A stretch of DNA of 64,000 bases from Seison nebaliae (GCA_023231475.1 JALJEE010000763.1:62001-126000), one strand, 5' to 3'. Shown: positions 12,001-23,890, numbered from the stretch's first letter. Made by a program: numbers and translations. The notes: a model not told the origin generated them from the letters alone.

Positions 12001-13667
12001 ACGGAAGTACAATAGGAAAAGATATTTGTCCACTCCTCATAATGAATGAATCAGCATCGATTAATAATTTTCTACATAAAACTGAATTTATTCAGAATCT
12101 CATTGAGACAAATGATGATAATTCGTTCGAAGAGAAAGAATATTTATCAAAAATGTTCGATGGAACTGATAAATATTTAGAGGAGAGACGAAAAGAGAAT
12201 TGCCAAATAGAAGAGGAAACCGATAAAAAGCTTAATAATGATAATGAGAATGAGAATGAGGAGAACAAAGTTGAAGATGCGACAAGGACGTTACGAGCAA
12301 TACTCACACGAAATAAACAAATTTATTTAAAAAAGATTTTATCGGAATTACATGATGATTTGTTGGTGGAGGATGATCCTAATAGATTTCAAATGAACAA
12401 TATGAACATAATTAATGAACATATGAAGAATAATCATGATTCAACTATATGTACCACACATAACAACAATATAATCGAGGATAATAATAATAAAGATACA
12501 TCAGAAAATGATTATGCATCAATTACTTTCAATAAAACTACTAACAATAACAATAATGATAACAACGATAATGAGGGGAATAAGAATATCAGACAAAATA
12601 CACGAAATGTTTATGGTTATGAAACGGATCCATTGATTTCTCCGAACATCGGAAAAAGTAGTCATTGCAACCAAAATGATACTTCGTTGACTTTAGGTCG
12701 AGTAATTTCATTACGAAATAATGAAAGTGATACGGAACAAGTCAACTTAATATTAGTTCCCCAAAATATAACAACATATATCGACAAATGTTTGGATGAA
12801 TATGATGCTCAAATAGTTTACACGCAACAATTGTCATGTAGTTGTCACGTTTATCAGATTGCCATACCAGGAACGAACGACGAAATGATGAATGACAAGT
12901 TATGTGGTTTATTTTTCATGTTGGAACATATTGGAGCAATAATTCTCTCCAATAATGTTTCGTGCGTTCATCACAATCAAATGAATCGTCAAATAGAGAA
13001 AAGTCAAAAAGTAGATAATTCGAAATTAGAATGTGGAAATGCTGGAAACAATCAATCCTTACCCTTACCTGATGTACAACTAAGGAGACATTCCTCCTTC
13101 TCTTTTGATGATATGACGAATTTTCAATCTTTTGATCATCGTCCAACCTCTTCATCTCACCAATATAATAATCATTTAAGATATCGACAATTAGACAAAT
13201 CGAAAGAAATTAATTGTGCTCAATGTTCAATGTTGAATGAGTCACGTATTCTTTTCAACAATCACCATACCACTACCAATAATCAGAATAGATATACTCA
13301 GAATAATATTTTATCGTTAACTCCATCGATTATCTATTCGTCAACTATAAATTCGAATAATCGAAAACTCATTCCAAGAGGTCCTCTAACCAATGAAGAT
13401 ATGAATTATCGTATTTATTCTCATAGGAAAATGTCACAACACAATACCTCTAGTCGGTTGACATATGCCACGCTTACAAAAGACTTTTCAACTAAAGCCA
13501 TTCGACCACTTATCATTCACAAAGTGAAAAATCCGAATCGTTCAACTTCAAAGAATGATTTTTCCCGTTCGTCACAAATTGCTCCTAGGAGAGATTTCGA
13601 TACAAATCTTATTAAATCCATGTCAGTTATGAAACAATTCCGAACGAAAGATTCCTCCGAAAAGTAA
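9027..13667 (+). CDS. RASGRP: RasGRP-type Ras/Rap guanine nucleotide exchange factor with a giant C-terminal tail
   Basis: RasGRPs load GTP on Ras/Rap in response to calcium and diacylglycerol at membranes. One uninterrupted 1546-aa exon. Order: RasGEF N-terminal (REM) region about 60-190; CDC25/RasGEF catalytic domain about 410-670 (MTYIEWSFLRQIPYDEF, then NTLLSLIGGINHSAISRL); two EF hands, loop 1 DKDRDGIISRVE at 721-732 canonical, loop 2 DSNKDNMISRAE at about 750; a C1 domain at 780-829 with exact spacing H-x12-C-x2-C-x13-C-x2-C-x4-H-x2-C-x7-C. After that come about 700 residues rich in Asn/Gln with a non-repetitive island at about 1240-1320. Family members are usually 600-800 aa. An in-frame TGA six nt upstream fixes the start. 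Which RasGRP paralogue is not decidable. Confidence 0.9.
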   Translation: MRKREMINGLSPRDDYNNIAAFAKAVLHKKEHKKLRQKHDNYMNRIDCDGIVLDNPYASISVTNIRAITTSKILHLVIQSFDDTNKFLSVPVDRWPVKEYVDIFLSTHKWYMKSAELGEYLIAYGKFQSNINDIYFQIEKESYLNGNRFSSDMIKKPLCNRCYSFRHHSPRKKTLRNQLTQENSIFDRLNLICDRRLKSNDESEVFQEMCNIHLLIKCEESFSSHYCRSCRPMIEMAVCRFIFYWFNKYPQHFVNDIKLIRLIYNSLYVNYDRIEKLLDDTTTIRTSEMALHCQFIKKYVNLKVSNSLLTYLKINHRTCNYTMESPNEIDRFFNMIPVSTSKSNSHELSTSTGNTICSPDGRTSNEKKTGIKLSFLDNEDIEENETMNVKKDDVFDCENNEEMSSMFNHMFYGSLANYPQVMFIMNILNINSLLLANQMTYIEWSFLRQIPYDEFNIYARQGTTENLKYLERSVQLFNGISQWIQCMILCRTTPKERALVIEKLINIGEHLLQMKNYNTLLSLIGGINHSAISRLSKTMNEVNESDMNQLKYLTELLSSSGNYAAYRRHFNQPSNNQFQCNIPIIGIILKDIISINSASSDYFNNDRRLINFPKMTYLAKIFWKLNVIHHQNFPIERDDRIINTVLPSLEVIYTEEEIYELSLAREPRCATSRMRVNRPIRSIILDNMADSIAAFNNQGRDIETIATDVRLIVSAIIEHYDKDRDGIISRVEFNELREDFPFIDSFNVIDSNKDNMISRAELIKYFVAWNCRAYTDDFKHDFQETTYFKLAFCTYCHHRLTGVIKQGYRCRGCGINIHRQCRPLVVEECLRSGQQRLAFHQSKISDILSLVNNLPSIHNPQKTHFQQQHHQQQQNLQQNKELDMNSGDLKKTKKLIPLDLLPPNFSRELSAQNFRHRRHQREPKLANMESSSDNCWFCERDKLRNIEKESKMMKETQTDLPFDLSDSTMLTVDPHLPHSTSMDGPEKELDDNGSTIGKDICPLLIMNESASINNFLHKTEFIQNLIETNDDNSFEEKEYLSKMFDGTDKYLEERRKENCQIEEETDKKLNNDNENENEENKVEDATRTLRAILTRNKQIYLKKILSELHDDLLVEDDPNRFQMNNMNIINEHMKNNHDSTICTTHNNNIIEDNNNKDTSENDYASITFNKTTNNNNNDNNDNEGNKNIRQNTRNVYGYETDPLISPNIGKSSHCNQNDTSLTLGRVISLRNNESDTEQVNLILVPQNITTYIDKCLDEYDAQIVYTQQLSCSCHVYQIAIPGTNDEMMNDKLCGLFFMLEHIGAIILSNNVSCVHHNQMNRQIEKSQKVDNSKLECGNAGNNQSLPLPDVQLRRHSSFSFDDMTNFQSFDHRPTSSSHQYNNHLRYRQLDKSKEINCAQCSMLNESRILFNNHHTTTNNQNRYTQNNILSLTPSIIYSSTINSNNRKLIPRGPLTNEDMNYRIYSHRKMSQHNTSSRLTYATLTKDFSTKAIRPLIIHKVKNPNRSTSKNDFSRSSQIAPRRDFDTNLIKSMSVMKQFRTKDSSEK

Positions 13668-14157
13668 TATCACTTTTCATTTAAGAATCTCATCACCAAA
13701 TTTATTCAAGTTATTATAGTATATAAAATCAGAAGACATACATACATAGATATAACATCGATGAATATATGTACATATGTATATTCTGATTTACATAAAT
13801 GTTGTTAATTATTTTAGTTTATTTTTGTTTATCTAAAAATTATTAAAGGAAATTTATAGAATAAACTTTTCTTTTCATTATCATTCAATTAAATTGATAC
13901 AATCGAATGAAATTAAATAAATTCATTTTTCTTTCAACTTTATCGAAATATTAATAAGAAAATGAATAAGATTCAAATAAGGAGATCAATATTTTATTTT
14001 AGAGAATAGAACTAACGATTAATAAATGAAATTGATAAATAATGTTAAATAGTTATGAAGAATATGAAAGCATAGACAATAAAAAAACTTTCTAAAAAAT
14101 GAAAGGAAGATTGAAAAGAATAGTTAAAGAATGTCGCATTCGTATAATGATATTTAT
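13668..14157. other. convergent 3' spacer, RasGRP / PHKA
   Basis: AT-rich spacer between two converging genes; presumably two 3' UTRs. No gene seen. Confidence 0.6.
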
Positions 14158-17100
14158 CTATTGAATTTTGCAATCACTTCCTTTTTCTATTCCGAGATAT
14201 GGGGCAGAAGCTTTCAATAAGAAACTGATAGTTCCATATCGACCACTTGGTGCACTGTCACAGAAATGTCGACACATACCTTCGATTTCTAATATAAAAC
14301 ATTTGAAAAGATTTCTCTGTTAATTAATTGATAAATTAAAAAAATATTAAACTTTTACAATGGAATTCGGAATTGTCATTAGCGCAACATATATGATTCG
14401 ATTTGTCGACAGACGCTTTCAATTGTTCTGCTACAAAAATTCGATTACCTTCACGTACTATCGTATCTAATTCGAAAAAACGTTCATCATCATGTCTACA
14501 ATAGAGACAAGGAAATGAAATATGAAAATTAAATAAAATTATTTGAACTTATCGAATGAAATGAAAAGATGAGTGAGAAGTGTCAATGCTTCCACAATAA
14601 ATTGACGATAAACTGGTGATTGAATTTTATTGAGAATATCAGCAACGGCTAAAGCAAATTTAATTTCACTTTTAGTCATTTCATTCGTCAATTCTCGAGT
14701 CATCCGATGACCTTTAATAATAATTCCTCCACTCTTCAAAAAAAGATTAATTTGAATGAAAATAAAAGAATGAAAACTCGTTGAAGTAATTCCCAGACTT
14801 GTTCGTAGAAACCACAAGGAACTCGATTTAGACTTCCATCCAATTTCCGTCGTCGAATCCATTGACCTTGTCGATCTGCCGATTCTTCTAAACCCAATCT
14901 CATTATTTCTCCAGATGATTTCGTTTCATTTGAAGGTAATTGAATACAAGAACGTTTCTCAACATTCTATAATATTTTTAAATAAGATACAATTGACAAA
15001 TTGAAAGAAATAAAATAAATAAGAAACCATAAATTCTTGTCGGAGAATATCCAATTCATTATTCTTATTCTCCATCGTTTGCTTAACATTATCCAAATCT
15101 TTTTTATTTGATTTTGTTGTAGGTCGTTTAACTAATTATCATAGAAAATGATATTAGAAACAATTGAAAAAATAAGAAGAAATTGAAACGTGACTGATAT
15201 CCGAATTCTTGTCCATTTAAAATTAATCGAAGGAAAGTTTTCAATTCAAATGGAGATAAACTTAATAAATTGTCCATTGCATAACTTTCTAATTTGAGAG
15301 ATAAATAAAATTAAAATAAAATTAAAATTAATTAAAATGTACAGAAATCATATCTAAACCATCACAATTAAATATTCGTTGGAGTTCTTCGATCATCAAT
15401 TGAATCACTAAACCAATTCGGAAGCGAACAATTCCAAGAAACAATTGCTCTTCAGTTGAAATGAACATGGACAAATAGAAGATGAGTTCTTGTGTTAACA
15501 TTCTCATGGCGACATCTTTCACATAACACATTTTGAGAATTTTATCTAGTTCGTTTGGTGGTATTGGTTCGGTAATTGCCGTTTCATCATCTCCTAAACC
15601 GATACTTAATTGTTTTTGACGAACGATGAGAGATGTGATGGCTAAAACTAATTCGTCAACTCTTTTGTCTAATAAACCAGCACAATATCTGACTAACCAC
15701 CATTTATGATTAGCAGTGGCTTTGTTATAAAGTAAAGTGATCAATTGATCGACAGTTGTTGAACTGCCATGTAAATTCACTTCGTGAGAAAGTCCATATT
15801 CATTCGTTAAATAATAGAGAACATCAGCTTGTTCGTAAAGATTCGAATCATGATTCTCTAAAATTTCAATAAGTTCTTCATTCGTGACATTCTCATAATT
15901 ATGATTATTATTCATATTTACGTGTTGGGAAAGTGTGACAGGTAATCCATCTTCCAATGTCATGGATCGATTAAAAAGATGAGATCTTCGTATTATTCCG
16001 CTAATTGTACTTTTTCTTCGATTTTTTGTTGGAGTGGAAGTTGCATTATTTCGATGGGGATCACTATCATATCGGATACAATAATTATAAGATAAATGAT
16101 AAGAATATCGAAGAATTTCTAAATATTCTTCTAACGAATATTTTTTCTTTCGTTTCCGTTCATTCCGATTGTCATCCATTTCATACGAACAACGACGTAG
16201 AAATTTCATGTTAATGAGACATGAAGTGTTAAGGAAACCATCTAATCCTGCCAATTGTACTCGACATTCGTTAATGAATCCTGTCTTCAATTTCCTGATG
16301 AGTTGAATGACGGTAGGATGAACTTCACCATTTCTTCCTAAAATCGTAGAATTCGTCAACAATAAAACGACTAATGGTCGTCCTGGAACATTGATCCAAT
16401 TTGCATTTAAATATGATAAATGTGAAGTAAACATATCAACTAATAAATCAGTATCTGATGCCATATAAAATGAGCGTTCGCTCAAGAATTCTGGTGTGAA
16501 AACAAAAATGTCGTTGCCAAGAAAAAATATTTTTGATGTTGCTAAAGCGGAACTGAAAGGAATTATTGGTCTCCCACTCAAATTTAACACTTCATTCTTA
16601 CCTAAATTCCTTAAGACTTTCGAAATTGAACTACCAGGTAAAACGGAAATTTTTTTCCCCGAATTAGAAGTAAATGAATTTTCATGAAGTGCGGGGATGT
16701 TGATATTATATTGTCGTAATTTCTCTTTGAGGAACGTGTCTTGTGTTAATAAACTGATTTGAATAACCAAATCTTGTTTTGGAAGACGATTCGTTCTGGC
16801 ATGTCGCCGATTAAGTGGATCCATTTCACCCGTTGAAATATATCCTTCTCTCAATAAAGCTGAAACAATATAAAGAGATTGTGCCCAAATATGTGGTTTC
16901 TGACCATCTGGTATTCGTGGTTGTGAATGAGGAGATTGTCGTTCTTTTTCAACACTTTCCAATGGAACTGCATATAATTCAGGTACGAAATAATAAGAAT
17001 CATCCGATTGAATTAAGACTCGTTCAAGTAATTCCGAATATTTCTCTATATTCTCATCGTCTTGCATGAACAATGCATCTAACAAGAGATAACAATAGAA

Positions 17101-18090
17101 TAATGGCCATTCACATTCAATATCTTCAAATTTTTTCAATTCATCCTGAAGATAGAAAAGTCTTTTCGAATCTTCCAATGGTGTTTTATAACCATCTCGA
17201 AGAAATCGTTTCAAACCATATGTTCCATGTAATTTCGTTTCAATTGTTGTTTTTGTTAATTCGATAATTGAATTATCAGAAATGGCGAAAGCGGGAAAAG
17301 AGATGATTGAGAGAAGTGAGGCATCAGTTTCTTTCGAATTAGAACATCGAGGTAACATCGATTTCAAAATAATGTCACATTGTTGAATATGATCTTGGAG
17401 GACGTAGATGATGGATTGGGAACCACCTTGAGCACCAAATAAATCTAATCCATTTAATGATTCGAGAGCTGCTTTTGCCATTCCAATCGACGATGCATTC
17501 ATTTCAACGAGACCATGATTTGTTTTATCACCCCGTTCCCAAATTCCATAATCAGGAATCATATAAGCATTTTCAATATAATAAACGAGATTCTGAATAA
17601 AAGTCACTTCATCAATCGTATAAATGATACGAAGACCAGACGCTGTCATTTGTGCCAGAATGAGAAGATAAAGAGAAACAGCATCAATTTGAAGGTGTCC
17701 CCATTCGTCATCACCAACGATCGTTTCACCAGATTTTGATGAATATTTCGCATGAATCGAATCCTTTGGAGATAATGTATTCTTGAAAATTTCCACTTTG
17801 TCTTTCTGTCTCATCATAGCAGTAAGTAATCCACGCATCAATCGAATGACACTGTGTTCCAATTCATAAATTGCCGCTCGATCATAATCGACACTCGTCG
17901 CCTTCTTATAAACGATGGAGAGTACCCAAACAGACATTACTCCATAAACATTGTCTCTTATCCATGCATGGCCCTTATAAGATTTGGAGGAGAGTAATCC
18001 CGTTACTACATCCTGATCACATAATACTGTTTTCTCAATAATCTCTCTCCAATTATCTAAATCGGTACGAGATTTCCTTCGAAGACGCAT
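14158..18090 (-). CDS. PHKA: phosphorylase b kinase regulatory subunit alpha (seven exons)
   Basis: Large regulatory subunit of phosphorylase kinase, which activates glycogen phosphorylase. Exons: 15360-18090, 15190-15288, 15028-15131, 14778-14966, 14549-14733, 14353-14495, 14158-14288; all phases agree, giving 1193 aa (human PHKA1 1223). Start is ATG at 18088-18090; the GTG just before it is not used. The glucoamylase-like N-terminal half shows [57 protein letters not shown], and [18 protein letters not shown]. The C-terminal part has [31 protein letters not shown], and [17 protein letters not shown]. It ends CKIQ, a CaaX-like box like the CAMQ of vertebrate alpha, so prenylation is likely. 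Those alpha-type C-terminal blocks and GEMDPLNRR favour alpha over beta. All six introns (44-71 nt) begin GTT. Confidence 0.92.
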
Positions 18091-18681
18091 CACTTCAAAT
18101 GATACACATCAGGAATAATTTCATTTATCTTTTATAACTTTCCCTTCCTTCCAAATGGACAGGCACAAATAATAGAGATTAAAGACTAATTATTTCTAAA
18201 CAAATACATATAAGCTTAAAATTTAAATATTTTAATCCTTATTTCAACTCTAAATAACATACGTTTCCCATGTTCTGTTATGTCGAATCCACAATGGATG
18301 TTCCATAATATTCATCAAACAACAAATATCAATCTTATTCTGTTATATTATCTATCAGAATCTAATTAAATTAAATTAAAAGCAGATTAAAATTTGTATC
18401 TATATTTTGTATATTTCTCATTTTAACTAAAGTTTTTTTGTATTACATCTCACATATATAGAAATAATGTTTCTTATTCTTAATTCATTAAAAATTAAAT
18501 AAAAATAATTCTTTTTACTTGTTTCATTGGTAAGATATTTGGATGGAAAGTAAAATATTTGGAGATACGGGGAATTAGAAGTTATTCTTAAAAAACTAAA
18601 ATAAGATTTGTTCATTTGAAAGGAATAAATATTTAAAATGTAAGGTCCACTTTGTGCTTATCATAGGATAGTGTGTAGAGA
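18091..18681. other. divergent promoter region, PHKA / COQ6
   Basis: 591 nt between divergent start codons. No recognised motif; a minus-strand open frame at 18427-18615 is low-complexity. Confidence 0.55.
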
Positions 18682-20438
18682 ATGAGAAATCTTCTAAAAA
18701 TTCTCAGATTATCTCATCATCAATTGAATGTGAGAAATAGTCATTCTGGTTATTCAGATGTTTTTGTTTCTGGTGGTGGAATTGGTGGATTGGCCACTGC
18801 CATAAAACTCGCTTTATCATTTCCTAATAAACGAATAGTTTTGGCGGAAAGTATGAAACTTTCTGGAAGTTTATCGATATCAAATGAATATTCTAACAGA
18901 GTTGTCGCTTTGTCTCCTCAATCATATTCATTATTAGCTCAACGTTTCATTCATCTTTTTCATGATTTTTTAATGTTTCTTCTTCAAGTGGGCATTGATG
19001 AAAGTGACAAATTTGTTCGATTGAATGCCGTTGAGTCAGTGGAGGTTTGGGATGAAGGAATTGGTCGATCGTTAACATTTAATAGAGAAGATATTGGAAT
19101 CGATCGATTGATGTGGATAGCAGAGAATAATCGACTTCAAAACAAATTAGTCGCCATCTCTCATCAATTAAAGAATTTGGAAGTTCAAAATTGTCTTAAA
19201 TAAATTTCTCTAATAATATTTTAAGATAATTGATGAAAGTAAAGTTGAAGCGACATCTTATGACGAATATGGAAATTCCATCATACTTTCAGTAAATGAA
19301 AAAGAAGGAGGAGAATCAACTTTCGAGACATCTTTACTCGTTAGAATTTAATTAATAAATATTGTTTATTAAAAAGATATTTAGATTGCTGCCGAGGGAA
19401 CAAATTCGAATATTTTGAGAAAATTTTCTAAAATAAATTCCTTTCAATTCGATTATCGTCAGAAAGGAATTGTATCAACATTAATTCATGAATCTTCAGT
19501 TTTTAAATTCTTTCATATCTTTCAATTTGATTATTCTATTTAAAGAAAAATTCGGTGGCTTTTCAACGCTTTTTGAAGAATGGAGAAATTATTGGATTAT
19601 TACCTGTTATCAATTCCTTTTCTTATCTAATAACAAATCTTTTAGTTAAGTGAAAATCGAACATCTTTGGTTTGGAGCACAAATGAAGAGAATGTTCAGA
19701 GAATATTAATGTTGAAATCAGATGAATTTATTTCAGAATTAAATTATTTTTTAGTTCAGTTTTAATTCCAAATTGTTTTTCGTCAATTACTTTTCCCATT
19801 AGACGATTGATCATATTAAAGAAGATAATTTGGATTTATGTTTGAAGTCAATGAAACAGATGATGGGATGGAATGGGAATGACGATACGTTCCACTATCC
19901 TGAACGACCACCAAATTTTGAAAATGAAGTGGAGAAAAGTCGAGCAGCCTTCCCATTATTCTTACATAACGTTAAGAAATTTATCGATAATCGTGTCATA
20001 TTTCTAGGGTTAATAGTCGAATTGAGATTATTAATATTATTTGAATATAATTGAATAGAGATACAGCACATCGTATTCATCCGATGGCGGGACAAGGATT
20101 GAATTTGACTCTATCATTAGATATACCAATCTTAATCAAAAATATTGAGAGAGGATTGAATTTAGGTGAAGATATCGGTTTATTTCATTTCCATCCAATG
20201 TAACTATTACTCTTTTTTTAGGACATTGTGAAATGTTAAGACGATATGATGAAGATATTAGTAGTCGATCAGTTCCAATGATATTCGGATTACATTTTCT
20301 ACATCAACTCCATCAATTACCTCGATCTGACTTGTTAGATGGAGGAAGGAGACTCTTCTACGACATAACTAATAACATCAGTCAAATAAAAGTTTCTTTT
20401 ATAATAATTATTATTTACAGAAAATTTTATTTTTATAA
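18682..20438 (+). CDS. COQ6: COQ6-like ubiquinone biosynthesis flavin monooxygenase (ten short exons)
   Basis: COQ6 hydroxylates the ring of the ubiquinone precursor in the mitochondrial matrix. The N terminus is basic and Leu/Ser-rich (MRNLLKILRLSHHQLNV), fitting a mitochondrial presequence. An FAD-binding dinucleotide fold follows, DVFVSGGGIGGLATAIKLA, then SNRVVALSPQSYSLLAQ. The first exons are 18682-18943, 18989-19182, 19226-19339 and 19385-19498; later ones encode AAEGTNSNILR, NSVAFQRFLKNGEIIGLLP, TSLVWSTNEE and the FAD/ribityl motif G-DTAHRIHPMAGQGLNL. The last exon gives a short KILFL end with stop at 20436-20438. Introns are mostly 32-55 nt and every one of the nine donors I placed begins GTT. 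Converges on PCID2 with 47 nt between stop codons. Confidence 0.87.
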
Positions 20439-20485
20439 AAAGAAATATTGTTTACAAACGGCAATCGGATTCCCTCCCGATAAAT

Positions 20486-22000
20486 TTAGGACAAAGGCAA
20501 TTTAGGAAATGGACATTGTCGACTAACAACCAATTTCTCGTGAGTATATGCCAAATATCCTTTGAGGAGATCGCTGGCGATGAGATTTGAAAGAATCGAT
20601 TGTACTTCATAATTATTGACGGAAGTTTGAATAAATGAAAATTTTTGAGTTTTCTCTCTCATCCATTCGAAACAAACGCGAAACGCATCAAAAGGAATTT
20701 GATGAGTATTAACTGAAGTCACACTAGAAATAATTGTTTGAATAGAAAGTGAAAGAAAAAAAAAAACATCCGTTGACATAAATTACGATAAGTGATATTC
20801 ATCAAATGGTAGAATAATAGGAAGACATTGCTCTTCAAAAGGAAATACTTTGTCTTTTTATCGTTTAATAATTCTTGCATCACTCCAACATTACCAATAC
20901 GAATCGCTTCCACAATTGGAATATATAATTCCAAATCGAATTTGAGAAGAATTTCTGTTTGTGGAATGAAACCTTTCCTCATTTTCAATGGTACTAGATA
21001 GAGGAGTATCATTCTTTTATTCTTCTCATTCTCCTGTCTACAATGAGTATAAGCATATTCTAATCTTTTCACCGAATCATCAATCTGATTCTTTAATAAA
21101 CACATTCGTCCCGTATAATAATAGTAGGTAATACGTTCATCTAATGGATAAAATTTGGAGAGATCATCTCCCATTTGATCGATTGTTCGAAGTAATGGAT
21201 TACATAATTGTAATTGATTCATTGGGAAATATATTCGTAATAATTGATTCGTTATATGCATTGTTGCAATTCGTCTACTTTGTTCCCATTTAGTTCGTCT
21301 AAATTTTAGAATTAAATTCAAAATTAATTTTTTGTAATTCGACTAACATATCAGAAGTACACATTCGGAAAAGAGATGTCAGTTGTTCGGAAAGTTTCGT
21401 CGAATAATAATGATCATCTTTCTCTCCTCTTTCATCATTCTCACATATCAATGACAGACAACGAATAAGAACTGTCAATTTTTTCAACAATGACATCGTC
21501 CAATTCTCTCCATCGTAACTTCGAGAAATATCATCGAGAGATCTATCCAAATTTTCAAATTATTAAACAGAGAATATTAATCAATTATTAACTTGAGAGT
21601 CCCAAGACCATCAACAAACGCATTGGCATACAATCCATTACTCCATTTATTCATACACCTTTTTAAAGAAAAACTTCATAAACTTTTTTAATAAAAGAAA
21701 ATATTACCTGACAAATGCTAGCATGAAACTTCTCCAATTGTTATCAGCAAAATTTTCTTCAACTTTCATTTGTAATTCCATGTCAGAGAAATCGCCACGA
21801 TAATATTTGTCGATCACATCTTCATCAAACAAACTCTTTATATTATTATTTCCAATTATAATAAGAGAGAATGAGAGAAATTTTGAAAACTTTCAATGTT
21901 TCTCCGTCTTTCTCTTGAATTGCGCTTTCCACCTGTTCTCATCATGAAGAAAAATCAGTAAAATAAGTAAATGAACCTGGACGAAAATGCTACTTAACAT
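20486..22000 (-). CDS. PCID2: PCID2-like PCI-domain protein (TREX-2 / mRNA export)
   Basis: PCID2 (yeast Thp1) is the PCI-domain scaffold of the TREX-2 complex that couples transcription to mRNA export. ATG at 21998-22000 gives MLSSIFVQ, spliced to VESAIQEKDGETLK, in line with the human N terminus INQYLQQVYEAIDSRDG. Further exons encode SLLKKLTVLIRCLSLICEN, RMCTSD, the helical repeats IATMHITNQLLRIYFPMNQL, and KNKRMILLYLVPLKMRKGF. The winged-helix end reads NYEVQSILSNLIASDLLKGY then HEKLVVSRQCPFPKLPLS. Introns are about 45-55 nt. The upstream gene's stop lies only 57 nt before this ATG, and that gap contains a strong acceptor-like tract (TTTTTTTCTTTTCCTTAG) in the right orientation, suggesting trans-splicing or an unseen 5' exon. 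Confidence 0.85.
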
Positions 22001-22057
22001 TCTTGTTATTGGAAATTTTTTAAAGAAAATTCTAAGGAAAAGAAAAAAATAGTTTGT

Positions 22058-22930
22058 TTATAAAAATTTCATTAAATAGTTTCGAATTTTTTTCGTTAAG
22101 TCGTTTCCAAAAAATGTGAAGCGAGTTGCTTCTTCAGAATTCTCAATAGATGTAATGATTTTGTCATGTGATATCTCATATGAAGAAATATTTCTTTAGA
22201 TATCTATAGATTGACTCGTTAAAAAATCCCTTCAATAATAAACAAATGAGAGGCAACTTTAAATTTGAGAAAATTGTCAATGTGTCCCGATTCATCATAA
22301 ACGATGAGAACGATATTCAATAATTTATCATCTATTTCATTTCTAAAAAATGTGATGGTCTAATGAAATGAAATTCTATTGAGAATAATAAACATTTGAA
22401 TGGATTGAAAGGATGATGTCATGTTTACATTCAATAGACTTCTCAATTCGGATTTATAAGGATCGAATTTTATCTGATATGCTGATAATCCACATAATGT
22501 ATCGTCACGTTCCGAAATTGAAAGTCTTCATTAAAAAGTGAAAGAAGAAAATAATAGTGAAATAATGGAATTGATATCTTCATTTCTTTTGAAGATTTGA
22601 AGCAGCTTTAATCGAAATTGAGCCAAAGGAAAATATATAAAAATTTACTTTTTGAATAATTCCATTTCTTCCATTTCCTACGGATATTCCATCCAATACA
22701 TGAATTCTAAATGTCACATTCAAAATTCAAACCTTTCCTAATAATTTCTTAACATCTTCTTTCGATGAATCTGATCGATAAAGAAGATAAATCGTTTGAC
22801 AGAACTTCTTCAATTCCAATGTTAATTCCGATGGAAAATTCAATTGATTCGTTATTGTGTTCCAAGTCACGCGATCACTTTCGGTCTTCGAAATAAAAGA
22901 TAGGAATTGTTGAAATTGGGAAAACTCCAT
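22058..22930 (-). CDS. unrecognised protein of about 197 aa, five small exons
   Basis: I do not recognise the family. A phase-consistent model is: exon 22733-22930 (66 codons, MEFSQFQQFLSF start), a mini-exon EMEEMELFKK, an exon LSISERDDTLCGLSAYQIKF to FQSIQ, an exon INEIDDKLLNIVLIVYDESG to KVASHL, and a last exon NISSYEISHDKIITSIENSE to IRNYLMKFL, with stop at 22058-22060. Three of four donors begin GTT and the other is GTAAAT. No signal peptide or membrane segment; the middle part has beta-rich patterning and the N terminus is helical. It sits between B9D2 (205 nt upstream) and PCID2 (57 nt downstream) on the same strand, so a ciliary or house-keeping role is possible by association only. 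The mini-exon is the weakest part of the model. Confidence 0.55.
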
Positions 22931-23135
22931 TTTATTTTATTATTCAGTTCAACTTAATATTTAAATTAACATTCAATGGCAGTTTAATTATGAGGAAACG
23001 CTTTAAATAAACAATAATTAAGATTGGAAATATTGAGGTTAAAAGAGGATATTTATCAAATGAATTATCTAATCGAAGAATTATTTTATTAAAAAATTTC
23101 ATTTTTGTACAAGTTATTTCCATGATCATTTCTAA

Positions 23136-23712
23136 TTAAGTTTCAATTCCATATTTGTCAAAATTCCTTAAAATTACATTCAAATTCACATGAATCTTCC
23201 CCATTGAAACGGTTTTCAACCGATACAATTCCGTTGCCGTATGAACGATATCGGGATTACGTAGTTGAGGTCCACCTCCCACTACAAATTGAGTGATCTG
23301 ATCAGACGGACAGCCGATGGGTCTCCATGTTGGACATTCTAATTCATGATAACCGGGAGACATGGGTAACACCAGACACCCATAACCATAGATCTCATGT
23401 CGACCATAATCGTCTTGATGCCAAACTTGAAAATTGATCTTCGGCCATCCTTGCAAACCTTTAGTTGAGAGGTGTAAATCGATAGGATGTGACCAGTATG
23501 CTACACATTCGTTACTAGGACAATCGACTTGAGTCTGACCACTATCAAAGCCTTGAATTACTCGCCATCCATTTCCTGTTAGATATGATAAAATGAGCAA
23601 TTTCTAAAAAGGTTAAACCGATGACAAAATTATATTTGCAAAAAAGTTTTTGATCAGGAAATTCACTCGCACCAACCAATTGGCCTATCAGATGACATTC
23701 TGGAATAGCCAT
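23136..23712 (-). CDS. B9D2: B9D2 ciliary transition-zone protein
   Basis: B9D2 is a B9-domain (C2-like) protein of the MKS/tectonic complex at the ciliary transition zone. Exon 1 is 23619-23712 (MAIPECHLIGQLVGASEFPD...LFCKYNFVIG), a 43-nt intron follows (23576-23618, GTTTAA...ACAG), and exon 2 is 23136-23575. The B9 core is clear: GQTQVD, AYWSHPIDLHLSTKGLQGWP, YGCLVLPMSPGYHELECPTW, FVVGGGPQL and the end ILRNFDKYGIET (human LLRNFDRYGVEC). About 177 aa, the usual family length. A splice-acceptor-like tract ending TTTTTGTAG lies six nt before the ATG. It is 178 nt downstream of the IFT57 stop on the same strand and has no X-box of its own in that gap. Confidence 0.93.
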
Positions 23713-23890
23713 TATCACCTACAAAAATGAGTCGATTGAAAAATGGATAAATTAAATAAAGATGATATAAATCTACGAGAAAGCAAAGAAAAATTATAAA
23801 TTATATTTTCAAGTCATTCATCACATTAGATTAGATTAGATAAGGAAAAAATCATGATTCTGCTTTAATTAAAAAATTTTAAAAAATAAA

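Noticed and set aside
22702-22732. A 26-nt intron (GTTTGA...TTTAG) after the first exon of the unrecognised gene
   Set aside because: The following frame ends at once; the 55-nt alternative ending CCGTAG keeps frame into the next exons.
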